A stretch of DNA of 44,294 nucleotides from Bacteroides sp. GTDB lineage: Bacteria > Bacteroidota > Bacteroidia > Bacteroidales > Muribaculaceae. The stretch covers positions 1 through 44,294 of the forward strand of contig JAAVCP010000049.1 in NCBI GenBank assembly GCA_014802265.1, in the 5' to 3' direction. The first letter of the stretch is position 1. Each line of letters starts with the position of its first letter. Shown piece by piece: positions 9,067-18,120 of the stretch. The translations under genes and the position numbers were made by a program. The notes beneath the pieces are model-generated. The model had not been told where the DNA came from and did not search any database. It saw nothing but the letters and a program-made list of their open reading frames with translations.

Positions 9067-9840
9067 ATGGGCAAAAACAAGTTAAAGAAATTTGCAGATA
9101 TGGACTCGTTCCACTGCGCATTACAATACCCCCGGGAAGTTCTTCTTTCCGAGGGGTTTCCCTTTGTAGGGAAATGGAATGAAGAATTTTTCCATAAGGA
9201 CGGAAAAATTACTCTTGAATTGGGGTGTGGTAAAGGTGAGTACACTGTGGCACTTGCCAAAGCTAATCCCGACAGAAACTATATAGGTGTTGATATAAAG
9301 GGAGCACGCATGTGGTCAGGTGCCAAGGAAGTAGAGGAGAATGGTATTCCTAATGCGGGTTTTCTTCGGACGGAAATTGAGAACATCGATAAATTTTTTG
9401 CTCCTGGAGAAATTGATGAAATATGGATTACCTTCCCTGACCCCCAGATGCAGAAACATAGGAAACGCCTTACATCAACACGTTTTATCCAAATGTATGG
9501 TAAATTTCTGCGTCCTGGCGGTGTCATCAATCTTAAGACTGACTCCCCTTTCTTATTTGAATACACTAAGCGACTGGCGCAGCTGAATGGATTTGAAATA
9601 CTTATGATCACTGATGATCTTTATGGCAGTGGCTTAGCTGACCCTGTGACTTCTATAAAGACATGCTATGAAGGTCAGTGGCTGTCTCGTGGGAAACAAA
9701 TCAAGCTTATCAGCATGCGTCCGCTCGGTTATGACAATCTTCAGGAACCGTCTTCTGAAGATATTGAGAAAGATGACTATCGCGCCTATCCACGGCATCA
9801 TGACTATACAAGATCCTCAATTCCAAATTCTAACCGTTAA
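9067..9840 (+). CDS. trmB: tRNA (guanine-N7-)-methyltransferase
   Basis: TrmB methylates guanine 46 in the tRNA variable loop using S-adenosylmethionine. The 257 residues show the AdoMet-binding LELGCGKGEYT block, then NYIGVDIKGARMW, and the catalytic/tRNA-binding ITFPDPQMQKHRKRL with the FPDP signature. A FLRPGGVINLKTD strand and the SIKTCYE motif near the end complete the fold. The start ATG follows the stop of the PorZ-like gene after a single base, so translation is probably coupled. The last 30 residues are polar and not conserved in the family as I know it. Confidence 0.96.
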   Translation: MGKNKLKKFADMDSFHCALQYPREVLLSEGFPFVGKWNEEFFHKDGKITLELGCGKGEYTVALAKANPDRNYIGVDIKGARMWSGAKEVEENGIPNAGFLRTEIENIDKFFAPGEIDEIWITFPDPQMQKHRKRLTSTRFIQMYGKFLRPGGVINLKTDSPFLFEYTKRLAQLNGFEILMITDDLYGSGLADPVTSIKTCYEGQWLSRGKQIKLISMRPLGYDNLQEPSSEDIEKDDYRAYPRHHDYTRSSIPNSNR

Positions 9841-9853
9841 ATTCTAAACACAC

Positions 9854-10987
9854 ATGACTTTGTATCCCAATCTGATTCTTGATGCGCTCAAGAACGTTAA
9901 ATATCCCGGTAATGGTAAGACTCTTGCCGAGAACAACATGATAGAGGATGACATTCGCATTGACGGCAATAAGGTGTCATTTTCATTGATTTTTGATAAG
10001 CCCACCGATCCATTTATTAAGAGTGTAGTGAGGGCAGCGGAAGCTGCTATCACTACGTTTGTTTCTCCCGAAGTGGAAATAAAAGGGAATATCAGTGTAA
10101 AATATCGTAAACCTGTGGCAGAGCAACCTGAAAATCCACTACCGGGGGTTAAAAATATTATTGGTATTTCCTCTGGTAAGGGTGGAGTAGGAAAGTCAAC
10201 TGTGGCAGCTAATGTAGCGATTGCGCTTGCAGCCAAAGGTTATAAAGTAGGACTTCTTGATGCCGATATATTCGGACCATCTATGCCGAAAATGTTTGGT
10301 GTGGAAGATGAGACATTATATATGGTCAATCAGGAGGGACGCGATTGGATAGAACCCGTTGAAAAATACGGTGTGAAAATGTTGAGTATCGGATTTGTAG
10401 TTAACAAGGAGAGCGCAGTGCTTTGGCGTGGCGGAATGGCAAGCAATGCCCTGAAACAGTTAATTACTGATGCATGGTGGGGCGATCTGGACTATTTCCT
10501 GATAGATATGCCTCCAGGTACAAGCGATATTCATCTCACCCTTGTGCAGACATTGCCGATTACAGGAGTTGTGGTCGTATCTACTCCTCAGGAGGTTGCC
10601 CTTGCTGATGCCCGTAAGGGAATCGCTATGTTTGAGAGTGATAAAGTTAATGTACCTATCCTGGGACTGGTGGAAAATATGGCATGGTTTACCCCGGCTC
10701 CTCATCCGGATGAAAAGTATTATATATTTGGTAACGGTGGTGGTGCACGACTCGCTGAAAAACTGGGAGTGAAATTGCTTGCACAGATTCCTCTTGTGGC
10801 TGAGATTTGTGAGCATGTTGATGAGGGTAATCCGACCACTACAGCTTTAGTGACAGACTCTATGACAGGTCAGGACCCTGTCAATCCGGAGGCATTGGCA
10901 TTTGATGAGCTTGCCAGTGCTATTGTGGAGGCTTGTGACCGTCGTAATGTGTCACTTCCTCCAACAGAAAAGGTCAACGTACACTGA
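9854..10987 (+). CDS. mrp: Mrp/ApbC-type P-loop ATPase, iron-sulfur carrier
   Basis: This 377-residue protein has an N-terminal MIP18/DUF59 domain (1-90) and a MinD-like ATPase domain with the deviant Walker A SSGKGGVGKST near 103-113. It continues with LLDADIFGPSMP, IDMPPGTSD and STPQEVALADARKG. Mrp/ApbC proteins carry [4Fe-4S] clusters to apo-proteins. The CxxC usually found after VENM is absent: the sequence runs VENMAWFTPAPHP with no Cys pair there. From memory, this substitution recurs in Bacteroidota homologues, so it may be a clade trait. It follows trmB by 13 nt and precedes the esterase gene by 16 nt. Confidence 0.92.
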   Translation: MTLYPNLILDALKNVKYPGNGKTLAENNMIEDDIRIDGNKVSFSLIFDKPTDPFIKSVVRAAEAAITTFVSPEVEIKGNISVKYRKPVAEQPENPLPGVKNIIGISSGKGGVGKSTVAANVAIALAAKGYKVGLLDADIFGPSMPKMFGVEDETLYMVNQEGRDWIEPVEKYGVKMLSIGFVVNKESAVLWRGGMASNALKQLITDAWWGDLDYFLIDMPPGTSDIHLTLVQTLPITGVVVVSTPQEVALADARKGIAMFESDKVNVPILGLVENMAWFTPAPHPDEKYYIFGNGGGARLAEKLGVKLLAQIPLVAEICEHVDEGNPTTTALVTDSMTGQDPVNPEALAFDELASAIVEACDRRNVSLPPTEKVNVH

Positions 10988-11003
10988 TTTCACTTGAAAG
11001 AGA

Positions 11004-12644
11004 ATGAAAAGCTCTTTTGTCTTATTACTGTTTTCACTTCTTGCCACAGGAGCGTATGGTCAAAAAACAGACTATGTGCCAGCTCCTGTGGCAGATGTCA
11101 ACCATGTAACAGACAATACGCCTGACAGTATAAACAAAGCTCTGACGGCACGTCCTCTGGCAGGCTCAACACGATATGGTGATAATCCGGTGCTATTTCT
11201 TGTAGGCAATTCTACAATGCGCACGGGCACTCTTGGTAATGGTGACAATGGGCAATGGGGTTGGGGTTATTTTATGCATGAATATTTTGACCCTGAGAAA
11301 ATTACTGTGGAGAATCATGCGCTTGGGGGAATGTCAAGCCGCACTTTCTACAATCAATTGTGGGCAGATGTGCTGAAAGGAGTGAAAAAGGGGGATTGGG
11401 TGATAATTGAACTCGGTCATAATGATAATGGTCCTTATGACGAAGGAAGGGCACGTGCCTCTATTCCGGGCATAGGTAAGGAAACTATTGATGTCACGAT
11501 AAAGGAGACAGGAGAGAAAGAAACTGTATATACCTATGGTGAATATCTTCGAAAGTTTGTGTGCGATGTGAAAGAAAAGGGAGGTAATCCTATTTTGATG
11601 TCTCTTACGCCACGTAATGTCTGGGACGATGCTGACAGTACAATTGTGACCCGTTGTCGAGACACATTTGGAGGCTGGGCACAACAAGTTGCCCGACAGA
11701 TGAGGGTGCCTTTTATTGATCTCAATGAAATAACCGCTGCTAAATTTGAGAAATTTGGCAAAGAGAAGGTTAAGACAATGTTCTATCTTGACCGTATACA
11801 TACAAGTCAGTTTGGGGCAAGAGTCAATGTGGAATCTGCGGTGGAAGGGATACGCAATTATAAGAAGCTCCCGCTTGCAGAAATGTTATTGCCTGAAACA
11901 GTAGACACAGTGACAGGTAAGACTCGAAAGAAGGGGATACCGATGCTTTTTACTATCGGCGACAGCACTGTGAAAAACACTGACGGCGATGAAGATGGAA
12001 TGTGGGGCTGGGGTTCAGTTATCGGGGAATTATTTGATGCTGACCGGCTCACAATAGAAAATCATGCTTTTCCCGGACGAAGTGCGCGGACTTTCCTTGA
12101 TGAAGGAAGATGGGACAGAGTTTATAATGCTCTTCACCCTGGTGACTATGTGTTGATTCAATTTGGTCATAACGATGCTGGCGACATTAATGTGGGTAAG
12201 GCACGTGGTGAATTGCCGGGAAGTGGTGCGGAAAGTAAAGTCTTTAAGATGGAGAAGACCGGGAAGAACCAAGTTGTCTACACATACGGTTGGTATCTGC
12301 GTAAATTTATAATGGACGCAAAGGAGAAAGGTGCCACTCCGATTATCGTGAGTCATACTCCAAGGAATAAATTCGATAATGGAATTATTGAGAGCAACCG
12401 CGACTCATTCGGTAAATGGGCAAAGGAAGCTGCCGAGACGATGGGAGTCCCCTTTGTAGACCTTAACGAAATCTCCGGCTCCAAATTGCAAAAAATAGCA
12501 GATGAGAGTGGGTTGAAAGAGGTTACATCATATTACTGTAAAGACCATACCCATTTCTGCAAGAAGGGTGCCCGAATGAATGCAGAAAGTGTGGCGGAAT
12601 CTCTTAAAGAAGTGTGCCCGGAGCTTGCTGCGCGACTCAAATAA
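11004..12644 (+). CDS. Secreted tandem SGNH (CE12-type) esterase, possible rhamnogalacturonan/pectin acetylesterase
   Basis: A 546-residue exported protein with a signal peptide ending near GAYG (19). It consists of two homologous SGNH-hydrolase domains, roughly 62-285 and 310-540. Domain 1 has GNST with Ser70, ENHALGG, GHND and DxxH with D263/H266. Domain 2 has GDST with Ser321, ENHAFPG, GHND and DxxH with D514/H517. Both therefore keep the Ser-His-Asp set, although domain 1 has Asn in place of Asp before the Ser. Both carry the VYTYGEYLRKF/VYTYGWYLRKF block seen in rhamnogalacturonan acetylesterases, which remove acetyl groups from pectin. It is the last gene of the rdgB run, an odd place for a glycan enzyme. 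Substrate is inferred. Confidence 0.85.
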   Translation: MKSSFVLLLFSLLATGAYGQKTDYVPAPVADVNHVTDNTPDSINKALTARPLAGSTRYGDNPVLFLVGNSTMRTGTLGNGDNGQWGWGYFMHEYFDPEKITVENHALGGMSSRTFYNQLWADVLKGVKKGDWVIIELGHNDNGPYDEGRARASIPGIGKETIDVTIKETGEKETVYTYGEYLRKFVCDVKEKGGNPILMSLTPRNVWDDADSTIVTRCRDTFGGWAQQVARQMRVPFIDLNEITAAKFEKFGKEKVKTMFYLDRIHTSQFGARVNVESAVEGIRNYKKLPLAEMLLPETVDTVTGKTRKKGIPMLFTIGDSTVKNTDGDEDGMWGWGSVIGELFDADRLTIENHAFPGRSARTFLDEGRWDRVYNALHPGDYVLIQFGHNDAGDINVGKARGELPGSGAESKVFKMEKTGKNQVVYTYGWYLRKFIMDAKEKGATPIIVSHTPRNKFDNGIIESNRDSFGKWAKEAAETMGVPFVDLNEISGSKLQKIADESGLKEVTSYYCKDHTHFCKKGARMNAESVAESLKEVCPELAARLK

Positions 12645-12682
12645 TTCTGGATAAATGCCCGGAAAAATGTAGGGGGGAGGGA

Positions 12683-13873
12683 TTAATCGAAAATGAAATG
12701 ACGTCTGCGCTGCCGCCGCGAATAGTTTTTCGTGAGCATCGAATCAATAGGGTGCCATAACAGGAATAGAGGTATTGACCAGAAAAGGCATACAGAGCCA
12801 AGTGCTTTGGCAGCTTTTCTATATATGAATATCTCTGCTGCGTAAAGAAGAATTAAAATTCCAAGGGCAATCCACACATGCAGAAGTTGAGGCAGTCCAA
12901 ATAAAGCACCCGCTATTGCAGCAACAAGCGAAACCCATTGCATTGTAGATCCAAGTCCGGCACGCAGGAACGGCAGCTTCGGCAATAATTGGGATGTGAA
13001 TCGATAATTATTTTTCATTTCGGCAAGTACCCTGTTGCCTGATTCCCCCCAATCATAGGTAAGTATGGCATCTTGAGAAATCATCACGTCAGTATTGTCT
13101 CCATTAGAAATCTCATGCACAAAGAGGTCATCGTCGCCATTCATCAGATGCATGCTCTGAGAATATCCTTTATGGTCAAAAAACAGGTTACGACGGAATG
13201 CGAGATTATACCTGTCGCCTCGATATGGATATTTATTTATAGCTGCTCCCAGCCATTGGCAAGCTGTGAGAGTTGCATCAAACTGACGGAACCATTTCCC
13301 ACTACCGGAAAGGTTATTAAAATCTATATGGGAATATCCCAATACAATCTCAATTGCGGGTTCATGGAAAAACGGCTGCATCATCAAAGACAACCACGAC
13401 TTTGAGGGAATATCGCAGTTGGCGCATGTTGTCACAACTATTTCACCCTTAGATGCTTTTAGTCCGATGGTTTGTGCAAGCTTTCTACGGCTTAGGTTGT
13501 GTGATTCCGGTGGAATAAAAGTGACATAAAGATTGTCGGGATACAACTTATTAAGTCTCTCTTTCAATGAGGCTGAAACTTCATGACCTCCTTCATTTAC
13601 AATAATTACTTCATAGTTGGGATAATCCTGAATCATTAGTTTTTCAAGATAAGCCAGAAGTGCCTCTTCAGATACAATAGCGTGTACCACTACTGAGACA
13701 AGTGGCACAGCATTACCCTCCGGGAGATCAAGCATTAAGGCTTCTTTCTCTTGGATACGTGAAATCGTTACCACACGCCATATTGGGACGAAACGCGCAA
13801 GCAGTGCGACAACAGCTGCTACTAAAGCTATTACAAGGCATATCCATGCCGGGGTGTCAATTGCTGGAAGCAT
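12683..13873 (-). CDS. Membrane-associated family 2 glycosyltransferase
   Basis: A 396-residue protein beginning with one membrane helix (about 9-30). A GT-A fold domain follows with VPLVSVVVHAIVSE, DYPNYEVIIVNEGG, the donor-site stretch TTCANCDIPSKSW, and an acceptor-loop NGDDDLFVHE. Hydrophobic segments at about 310-375 and a very basic tail RRQRRRHF end the protein. The arrangement is that of inner-membrane GT2 enzymes making cell-surface polysaccharide or lipid-linked sugars. The usual DxD is reduced to NCD, so metal use is uncertain. It follows pldA by 19 nt on the same strand and meets the esterase gene tail to tail with no obvious terminator in 12645-12682. Confidence 0.8.
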   Translation of the reverse strand: MLPAIDTPAWICLVIALVAAVVALLARFVPIWRVVTISRIQEKEALMLDLPEGNAVPLVSVVVHAIVSEEALLAYLEKLMIQDYPNYEVIIVNEGGHEVSASLKERLNKLYPDNLYVTFIPPESHNLSRRKLAQTIGLKASKGEIVVTTCANCDIPSKSWLSLMMQPFFHEPAIEIVLGYSHIDFNNLSGSGKWFRQFDATLTACQWLGAAINKYPYRGDRYNLAFRRNLFFDHKGYSQSMHLMNGDDDLFVHEISNGDNTDVMISQDAILTYDWGESGNRVLAEMKNNYRFTSQLLPKLPFLRAGLGSTMQWVSLVAAIAGALFGLPQLLHVWIALGILILLYAAEIFIYRKAAKALGSVCLFWSIPLFLLWHPIDSMLTKNYSRRQRRRHFIFD

Positions 13874-13892
13874 GTGAATTGGATATTTAAGG

Positions 13893-14738
13893 TTAAAATT
13901 CTGAAAAGAATTCAGGTTTAAAAATTATACCTACCCTCAGACGGGAATGAAATTGATTATAGTCAAGCAGATTTTCACCATAACCATTATAGTATTGAGC
14001 AAACAGGTTAAGATTGGTTTTTTCTGATACTTTCCAGGTTACATCCCAAATAGTGTTGAAGTTTAAATTCCATCCTTTGCGTTTTAGCCATGTCAGTCCG
14101 AAAGAGAAGCGTTTATTATGGGTTGTTGTCACGACTCCACCTTGGAATATGCCGTAATAGTCTAAGATATCCTTGTTGTTCATGCCGTCAATAATAGGAA
14201 TCCAGTATTTGGCGTGTACCATCAGCCATTCATCTATAATTGTAGAGCCATATATAGATATGCGGTTCCAGCTTCGGGAAGCATCTCCATCTTTGCCATT
14301 GCTTTCATGCTCGAGGATCAGGGAGAGTTTACCTAGGTATCTGTCTTTATTGAAAAAAGGTTTTGACCATCCGATGGCTGGGTTAAAGTTTATGTCGCGC
14401 ATCGGCATTGAGTTTTGAAATACGTTCCAAAAAGTCTTCTGTGTATATGTTAGAAATATAAAGGAATTCCAGGGAAGGGTAGCTTTTGTAAGGCGTATTG
14501 CAAGGGAAATCTGAAACTTCACATCGGAATTCATGGAAGTTGGTTTTTGAAAAGGGGCAGTGCCGACCGTAAAGTAATTGTCTTTATACAGTCCGAAAAA
14601 AGGTCCATAGTTGAGTTCTTGCTTAAGAGAGTCAATAAACTCTGTCTGATCACTCACGGGCACAAGTTGAGCATTAGTCATCGTCGGGATGACATTCGTC
14701 ACAATAAAGATTACCAATGCAAGAGCAAAGCGCTTCAT
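13893..14738 (-). CDS. pldA: Outer-membrane phospholipase A (OMPLA/PldA family)
   Basis: A 281-residue outer-membrane beta-barrel with a signal peptide ending near TMTNA (23). The OMPLA signatures are unmistakable: FQNSMPMRDINFNPAIG, EHESNG with catalytic His144 and Ser146, and SRSWNR with Asn158 of the catalytic triad. QYYNGYGENLLDYN follows near the end. The enzyme is a calcium-dependent, dimerisation-activated A1/A2 phospholipase that removes phospholipids from the outer leaflet and preserves lipid asymmetry. It is the first gene of a pair with the GT2 gene, consistent with envelope upkeep. A TAATTTTG -7 element lies about 75 nt upstream. Confidence 0.93.
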   Translation of the reverse strand: MKRFALALVIFIVTNVIPTMTNAQLVPVSDQTEFIDSLKQELNYGPFFGLYKDNYFTVGTAPFQKPTSMNSDVKFQISLAIRLTKATLPWNSFIFLTYTQKTFWNVFQNSMPMRDINFNPAIGWSKPFFNKDRYLGKLSLILEHESNGKDGDASRSWNRISIYGSTIIDEWLMVHAKYWIPIIDGMNNKDILDYYGIFQGGVVTTTHNKRFSFGLTWLKRKGWNLNFNTIWDVTWKVSEKTNLNLFAQYYNGYGENLLDYNQFHSRLRVGIIFKPEFFSEF

Positions 14739-14810
14739 AAAAATATGGTCTGAATGAATATTAGCACCTCAAATCTCAACGTGCGAGAGATTGCGGTAGG
14801 GATTTGAATG

Positions 14811-14818
14811 CAAAATTA
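14811..14818 (-). promoter_or_regulatory. Putative -7 element of pldA; rest of 14739-15084 looks empty
   Basis: The minus strand reads TAATTTTG (TAnnTTTG) about 75 nt before the pldA ATG; no TTTG is found at -33. The remaining AT-rich gap to 15084 shows no convincing gene. A 73-codon plus-strand frame starting at 14804 has no homologous look and no promoter, and is left out. Confidence 0.4.
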
Positions 14819-15012
14819 ATAAATATTGCTAATATGATAGCTATTAGAGGGAATAAAAGGTTATATTTAAATGTCATTTATGTGTTTTATATTACAAAAT
14901 GTGTCTTCATAAGCATTGGTCTCGGTCAAATTTATTTTCTTAAAATTCCTGATTTAATAAGTCTTTTGGAAGATAAGTACAATATTTCCCCGGTTGCTCC
15001 TTGCCTACACAA

Positions 15013-15049
15013 TGGTCAATCATAGACTTATTAATCCATTCTATGACCA
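15013..15049 (-). terminator. Weak stem-loop after the GH3-type gene
   Basis: TGGT (15013-15016) and CATAGA (15021-15026) pair with TCTATG (15040-15045) and ACCA (15046-15049), with a 4-nt bulge. It lies 36 nt past the stop of the minus-strand gene and has no T-run. Confidence 0.3.
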
Positions 15050-15084
15050 ATTACATGGTATGCCGTTCTATCAAACACCGATAG

Positions 15085-16605
15085 TTAAAACATGGTCATA
15101 AGTTTTTCCATGATTTCACGGTTATTGCTTAAGCGGGGCACCTTTCTTTGTCCACCCAGTTTGTGGGATCCGGCACTTTTTAGCCAGCGGTCGAATAATC
15201 CGGCGGGAGCGGTAATCACCTCCGGTGGGTCAAGAAATATGGTGTGATTGCGCTTTGCATCATAGTCGGAATTGAGTTTACGAAGCTCCGTGTCAAGAAT
15301 GATAGCAAATTTATTTTCATCGACGGGTGCTTTTTCCCATTCCACAAGCCATTGGTGACGCCCTCTCTTCCCGTTAGAGGCAAATAAAGGGGCAGCTGTG
15401 TAGTTTATAATGGAACACCCACATCTCTCACACGCTTCCGCCATAGCTTTCTCAGCATTATCCTCCATCAGTTCCTCTCCAAAGGCATTTATAAAACTTT
15501 TGGTTCTTCCGGCAATTGTAATTTTTACAGGGGCAGTGTTAGTCACGCGCACAGTGTCACCAAGATGATAACGCCAAAGCCCGTTGCTTGAGGAAATGAT
15601 CATCTCGTAGACATTCCCTTTTTCCAATTCCCATATAGGTCGTGGTCGCTTGTCGTTCCCTTCCACCGGAATGAATTCATAAAACACGTCTTTATCTATA
15701 ATCAGCAGCATTGATGGATCAGAGAAATCATTCTGCACACCAAAGAATCCTTCAGAGGCATTATATGTCTCAAGAAAGTGCATTTTGGAGGGATCAGTGA
15801 TACGTCGGTATTCATCACGATAAGGTTCAAAGGATATCCCACCATGAAAAAATACCTCTAAATTAGGCCATACATCAGAGATTTTATCAGTACCCTTACT
15901 TTCCATAATATTACGGATAACAGTCAAAAACCATGATGGTACGCCCGATATATTTGTGACATTCTGGTTGGCTGCCGCTTTCACTAACGCCGGGAGCTTT
16001 GTTTCCCAGTCAGGCATAAGCGCAGTTTTCTTATCCGGAATCCTGACAAGGTTTGCCAAGGGGTTGATGCGGCGTATAAGAGTGGCACTTAGATCGCCTA
16101 CATGTACTCGTCCGCTTTTTATCCCGAGAGTATTGGCAAACGAACCTCCAAGTATAAAACTTTTCCCGCTAAAGAGTTTACTCTCTTTAACCTGACGTAA
16201 ATAATGCGCCACGACATCAGCGCTTCCTCTATAATGATTGCCGTAGAGAGAATCATTTGTAATAGGGATGAACTTCGATTTTCCACCCGATGTGCCTGAC
16301 GACTGTGCAAAATCACGGCATGTTCCTCTCCACAGCACGTCTTTCTCACCTCTGATCATACGCATAACCAATGGACGCATTTCCTCATATTTCATCAAAG
16401 GCACCGAGGAGAAAGCTGAATAAATATCCTTATTCTTGACAATTTTAGAGAAATTGTGTTGTCTGCCATATTCTGTGTCTGCGCTACGCTTAAGCAGGCT
16501 ACGCAATACATTTATCTGAAGTTGGTCAGAATCTGTAGCCCAGGAATCCGTGCGTGATGCCAGCCTTTCAAATCCTTTTCTGATAATTGGGGTTAAGTCT
16601 ATCAT
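15085..16605 (-). CDS. GH3-family (auxin-responsive GH3-like) acyl-acid amido synthetase
   Basis: A 506-residue ANL-superfamily adenylating enzyme. The phosphate-binding motif SSGTSGGKSKFIP lies near 108-120, FLETYNASEGFFG near 275, and WRYHLGDTVRV followed by TIAGRTKSFINAFGEE near 340-370. Plant GH3 proteins activate a carboxylic acid with ATP and join it to an amino acid; bacterial homologues are common in Bacteroidota but mostly uncharacterised. Its start overlaps the stop of the MATE gene by 4 bp (ATGA), so both are made together. That pairing suggests synthesis and export of an amide conjugate, which is inference. Length and motifs indicate an intact enzyme. Confidence 0.88.
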   Translation of the reverse strand: MIDLTPIIRKGFERLASRTDSWATDSDQLQINVLRSLLKRSADTEYGRQHNFSKIVKNKDIYSAFSSVPLMKYEEMRPLVMRMIRGEKDVLWRGTCRDFAQSSGTSGGKSKFIPITNDSLYGNHYRGSADVVAHYLRQVKESKLFSGKSFILGGSFANTLGIKSGRVHVGDLSATLIRRINPLANLVRIPDKKTALMPDWETKLPALVKAAANQNVTNISGVPSWFLTVIRNIMESKGTDKISDVWPNLEVFFHGGISFEPYRDEYRRITDPSKMHFLETYNASEGFFGVQNDFSDPSMLLIIDKDVFYEFIPVEGNDKRPRPIWELEKGNVYEMIISSSNGLWRYHLGDTVRVTNTAPVKITIAGRTKSFINAFGEELMEDNAEKAMAEACERCGCSIINYTAAPLFASNGKRGRHQWLVEWEKAPVDENKFAIILDTELRKLNSDYDAKRNHTIFLDPPEVITAPAGLFDRWLKSAGSHKLGGQRKVPRLSNNREIMEKLMTMF

Positions 16606-17975
16606 GCTCTGGATACGTGAAATTTCTCATTTTTAATTTTTCTAACCTGCCATATCAGCATACATGTTGTCACAACTGTGGCAGCTACGTCACAGACAGG
16701 GTAGCAGCTCCACACTCCGTTAAGTCCGAACTTGGGAGGAAGGATAAGAAGCATCGGAATCATGAAAATTATCTGTCGGGTAAGCGATAGGAAAACAGCC
16801 TTTCCTGCCATGCCTAATGACTGGAAGAAATTGGTACCCACAATCTGGAAGCCCACCATCCAGAATCCGATAGTCGTGATCTTGAGGCAGTTCATGGCAC
16901 ATTCAATCTGCTCTTGGTCTTGCATGAACATGGAGGCTATAAACCTTGGATTGAAAGCCCCGATCAAACTTCCGATAGAGGTTATAATCACAGCGCAAAT
17001 GGCAGCAAGGCGAAGAGTGCCAAAAAGTCTGTCATGTCTGCCGGAACCGTAGTTATAGCCTAAGATTGGCTGCATGCCCTGACAGATGCCGATAACCACC
17101 ATTACAAATATGGTGACAAAACGGTTGAACACAACGACAGCGGCGATTGCATTGTCACCTCCATAATGGAGAAGAGAATTATTAACAATAGCATTTATTA
17201 AGGAGCCGGCTACGTTAATAAGGAACGGCGCCATGCCGATATAAAGGATTGATTTGATAACTTGCCAGTTAAATTTGAAAGTACCCTTGACGAAATGAAG
17301 TTCGCTTTTCTTTTGGAAAAAGTGACTCATTACGAAAAAGGCTGTGATGAGCATTGAAATATCGGTAGCTATTGCCGCACCTTTTATTCCCCAATGAAAT
17401 CCAAAAAGGAAAGTGGGTGCAAGTATTACATTAAGTCCGGCACCAATAAAGTTGGTGTACATTGCCTTGCCGGGATAACCGGTGGCACGCATCACATTAT
17501 TATAAGAGAAAGTGAGATTCATAAGCACCATTCCCGGAAGCACCCACATCAGAAATTCGCGTGCGTAGGGGAGTGAGTTTTCGGAAGCCCCGAACATTTT
17601 GAGAATAGGAGTGAGGAAGATGGCGAAGGCAGTGATATATAGCAGACCGATAATTATGGTCAATTGCACGGAATTACCGAGAATAATTTCTGCCATTTTC
17701 TTATCATTTTGCCCCATCACGATACTGACTCTCGTGGCTGAACCGGCACCTATGAGCATTCCAAGGGCAGTCGCAAGATTCATTACCGGGAATGTTACGG
17801 CAATACCACTTACCACATTGGGGTCATCAATGGCGTGACCGATCACTATGGAGTCAATGATATTGTAGATTGCCATCACAACTGTGCCCACCACAGCCGG
17901 AAGGCTATATTTTAACAGCAGTTTTCCGATTTTAGCGGTGCCGAGTTCTTGTAGTCTGTCTGATGTGTCTGCCAT
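16602..17975 (-). CDS. MATE family multidrug/metabolite efflux transporter
   Basis: A 457-residue inner-membrane protein with about 12 predicted helices in two halves, typical of the NorM/DinF MATE superfamily. Recognisable parts are KIGKLLLKYSLPAVVG at the start, the GAGSATRVSIVMGQ loop after helix 2, and GMQPILGYNYGSGRHDR in the second half. MATE proteins expel cationic or aromatic compounds using sodium or proton gradients. A full consensus promoter (TTTG-N20-TAATTTTG) lies 59-90 nt upstream, and the downstream GH3-type gene overlaps it by 4 bp. Together they read as a two-gene unit in which the transporter may export the GH3 product. Confidence 0.92.
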   Translation of the reverse strand: MADTSDRLQELGTAKIGKLLLKYSLPAVVGTVVMAIYNIIDSIVIGHAIDDPNVVSGIAVTFPVMNLATALGMLIGAGSATRVSIVMGQNDKKMAEIILGNSVQLTIIIGLLYITAFAIFLTPILKMFGASENSLPYAREFLMWVLPGMVLMNLTFSYNNVMRATGYPGKAMYTNFIGAGLNVILAPTFLFGFHWGIKGAAIATDISMLITAFFVMSHFFQKKSELHFVKGTFKFNWQVIKSILYIGMAPFLINVAGSLINAIVNNSLLHYGGDNAIAAVVVFNRFVTIFVMVVIGICQGMQPILGYNYGSGRHDRLFGTLRLAAICAVIITSIGSLIGAFNPRFIASMFMQDQEQIECAMNCLKITTIGFWMVGFQIVGTNFFQSLGMAGKAVFLSLTRQIIFMIPMLLILPPKFGLNGVWSCYPVCDVAATVVTTCMLIWQVRKIKNEKFHVSRA

Positions 17976-18033
17976 GATTATTTATAGTTTACAGTGGAGA
18001 GGAGATGCCGGTCAATGACACTTAAACGGCTTG

Positions 18034-18065
18034 CAAAATTAGTAAAAATCTATTCTCTCTGCAAA
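18034..18065 (-). promoter_or_regulatory. Consensus promoter of the MATE-GH3 operon
   Basis: On the minus strand TTTG (18065-18062) is followed after 20 nt by TAATTTTG (18041-18034). This matches the Bacteroidota TTTG-N19/20-TAnnTTTG pattern and predicts a start near 18028, a leader of about 50 nt. Confidence 0.8.
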
Positions 18066-18120
18066 TTCACGTTAATGGATTCGTAAGAACCTGTCATGTT
18101 AATTCAGTGCTCCTTTATTT

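Noticed and set aside
14804..15025. 73-codon plus-strand frame in the pldA/GH3 gap
   Set aside because: AT-rich, with no promoter or family resemblance, and it overlaps the putative pldA promoter.
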